A stretch of 6,234 nucleotides of DNA from Gallionellaceae bacterium (lineage in GTDB: Bacteria > Pseudomonadota > Gammaproteobacteria > Burkholderiales > Gallionellaceae), in NCBI GenBank assembly GCA_030646595.1, contig JAUSKS010000110.1:1-6234 (forward strand), written 5' to 3'. Below the pieces are notes generated by a model. It was not told the origin of the DNA. It did not search any database and saw only the letters and a program-made list of their open reading frames with translations. Of this stretch, positions 5,865 to 6,234 are shown piece by piece. The number at the start of each line of letters is the position of its first letter. The stretch's first letter is position 1. The translations under genes and the position numbers were made by a program.

Positions 5865-5893
5865 TAGATACATATTAACACTTTTGACGACAA
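5865..5893 (-). promoter_or_regulatory. Possible vapBC promoter
   Basis: On the - strand TTGTCG (5888-5893) and TATCTA (5865-5870) are separated by 17 bases, giving a sigma70-like -35/-10 pair. The -10 matches the consensus at only three of six positions. The start point would fall in or next to the palindrome at 5854-5863, which suits autoregulation. Confidence 0.35.
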
Positions 5894-5904
5894 TGGCAAG
5901 CCTT

Positions 5905-5936
5905 CATATTCCCTGCCCAACCACGCCGGGAATATG
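5905..5936. repeat. Perfect 9-bp inverted repeat upstream of vapB
   Basis: CATATTCCC (5905-5913) and GGGAATATG (5928-5936) are exact inverted copies separated by 14 bases. The repeat lies between the higA terminator and the presumed vapBC promoter. It could be a regulator site or an extra transcript-end hairpin. No T-tract follows on either strand. Confidence 0.5.
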
Positions 5937-5960
5937 GCGGCACTTTAGGGGAAAATGCAG

Positions 5961-5993
5961 GAAAGAAAAAAGACCTGCATCGCTGCAAGCCTT
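5961..5993 (-). terminator. Intrinsic terminator after the higA-like gene
   Basis: Read on the - strand, AAGGCTTGCA and TGCAGGTCTT form a 10-bp stem with two G-U pairs, closed by the stable GCGA (GNRA) tetraloop. The stem runs directly into a T-rich stretch (TTTTCTTTC). It lies 40 bases past the stop of the higA-like gene and should isolate it from vapBC. Confidence 0.75.
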
Positions 5994-6032
5994 ATTCTAT
6001 TCTGCCCCATTGGGCTAGACGTGGATAATTCG

Positions 6033-6234
6033 TTACGCAGCCCTCAACTCAGCGCGCTTTACCTTCAGCACACCTACTTTGCGTGCTTGCCACAAGTCAT
6101 AGGCGCTTTGTTCTGCCAGCCACAGACGCGCTTCGCCGCCACGCTCCACACCTAACCATGCTTCGATACGCAAGGCCATTTCGGGCGAGATAGCGGCACG
6201 GCCATTTAGCACACGGGAAAGCGATACCCGCGCT
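6033..6234 (-). CDS. higA: HigA-family antitoxin (XRE helix-turn-helix), 5' part outside the window
   Basis: The last 66 residues of a HigA-type addiction-module antitoxin are visible on the - strand, ending with TAA at 6033-6035. The fragment starts inside the helix-turn-helix (RVSLSRVLNGRAAISPEMAL), continues with RIEAWLG, then WLAEQSAYDLWQARK and a basic tail (VKRAELRAA). Both the recognition-helix block and the AYDLWQAR block are typical of HigA. These antitoxins bind the HigB/RelE-like RNase toxin and repress their own operon. In such modules the toxin gene usually comes first, so higB would be expected upstream, beyond the right edge of the window; it is not seen. The gene is followed by an intrinsic terminator and lies on the same strand as vapBC, so two toxin-antitoxin modules sit side by side. 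Confidence 0.88.
   Translation of the reverse strand, partial: ARVSLSRVLNGRAAISPEMALRIEAWLGVERGGEARLWLAEQSAYDLWQARKVGVLKVKRAELRAA

Noticed and set aside
5605..6155. + strand frames over vapB and the higA region
   Set aside because: They are antisense to well-supported toxin-antitoxin genes and have no protein-like features.

Overview
The window is a stretch of bacterial chromosome, most likely from a betaproteobacterium. Two points support this. The methionine aminopeptidase carries the longer Pro-Tyr loop (APPGHTPYPKS) that I associate with beta-proteobacterial Map proteins. It also lies next to glnD in the same direction, a gene order I know from that class. A more exact placement (for example Nitrosomonadales) is only a guess. 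No rRNA, tRNA, CRISPR array, transposase or phage gene is visible.

Layout. The left two thirds is read on the + strand: a small 7-helix membrane protein with two PQ-loop-like halves (94-675), a DJ-1/PfpI-family protein (695-1300), methionine aminopeptidase Map (1384-2175) and the PII uridylyltransferase/uridylyl-removing enzyme GlnD (2413-4956). The right third is read on the - strand and converges on glnD: PIN-domain toxin VapC (5168-5590), its AbrB/MazE-type antitoxin VapB (5590-5838), and the C-terminal part of a HigA-type antitoxin that runs off the right edge (6033-6234). Map and GlnD are core housekeeping functions (N-terminal Met removal; nitrogen signalling through PII). The - strand genes are accessory toxin-antitoxin modules. 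vapB and vapC overlap by one base, and vapB has a clear ribosome site, a plausible promoter and a palindromic operator candidate. The higA fragment ends in a good intrinsic terminator.

The most unusual material is in the two intergenic spaces around glnD. The map-glnD gap holds a roughly 212-bp inverted-repeat element (2185-2396). Its arms each carry three CACAGAG heptamers at 9-bp spacing. The glnD-vapC gap holds a second inverted-repeat element of roughly 214 bp (4961-5174). Its ends share TTTTAA..CCTAAAAA..CGCAGTTG, and its core is a C/T- and G/A-rich hairpin with a perfect 15-bp stem. The outer ends of the two elements resemble each other (C[C/T]TAAA..CGCARTT) and lie directly after the stop codons of map, glnD and vapC. 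They look like non-autonomous, MITE-like or REP-like repeats that have settled at gene 3' ends. I see no convincing new multi-gene system. These repeat elements are the best candidates for something undescribed.
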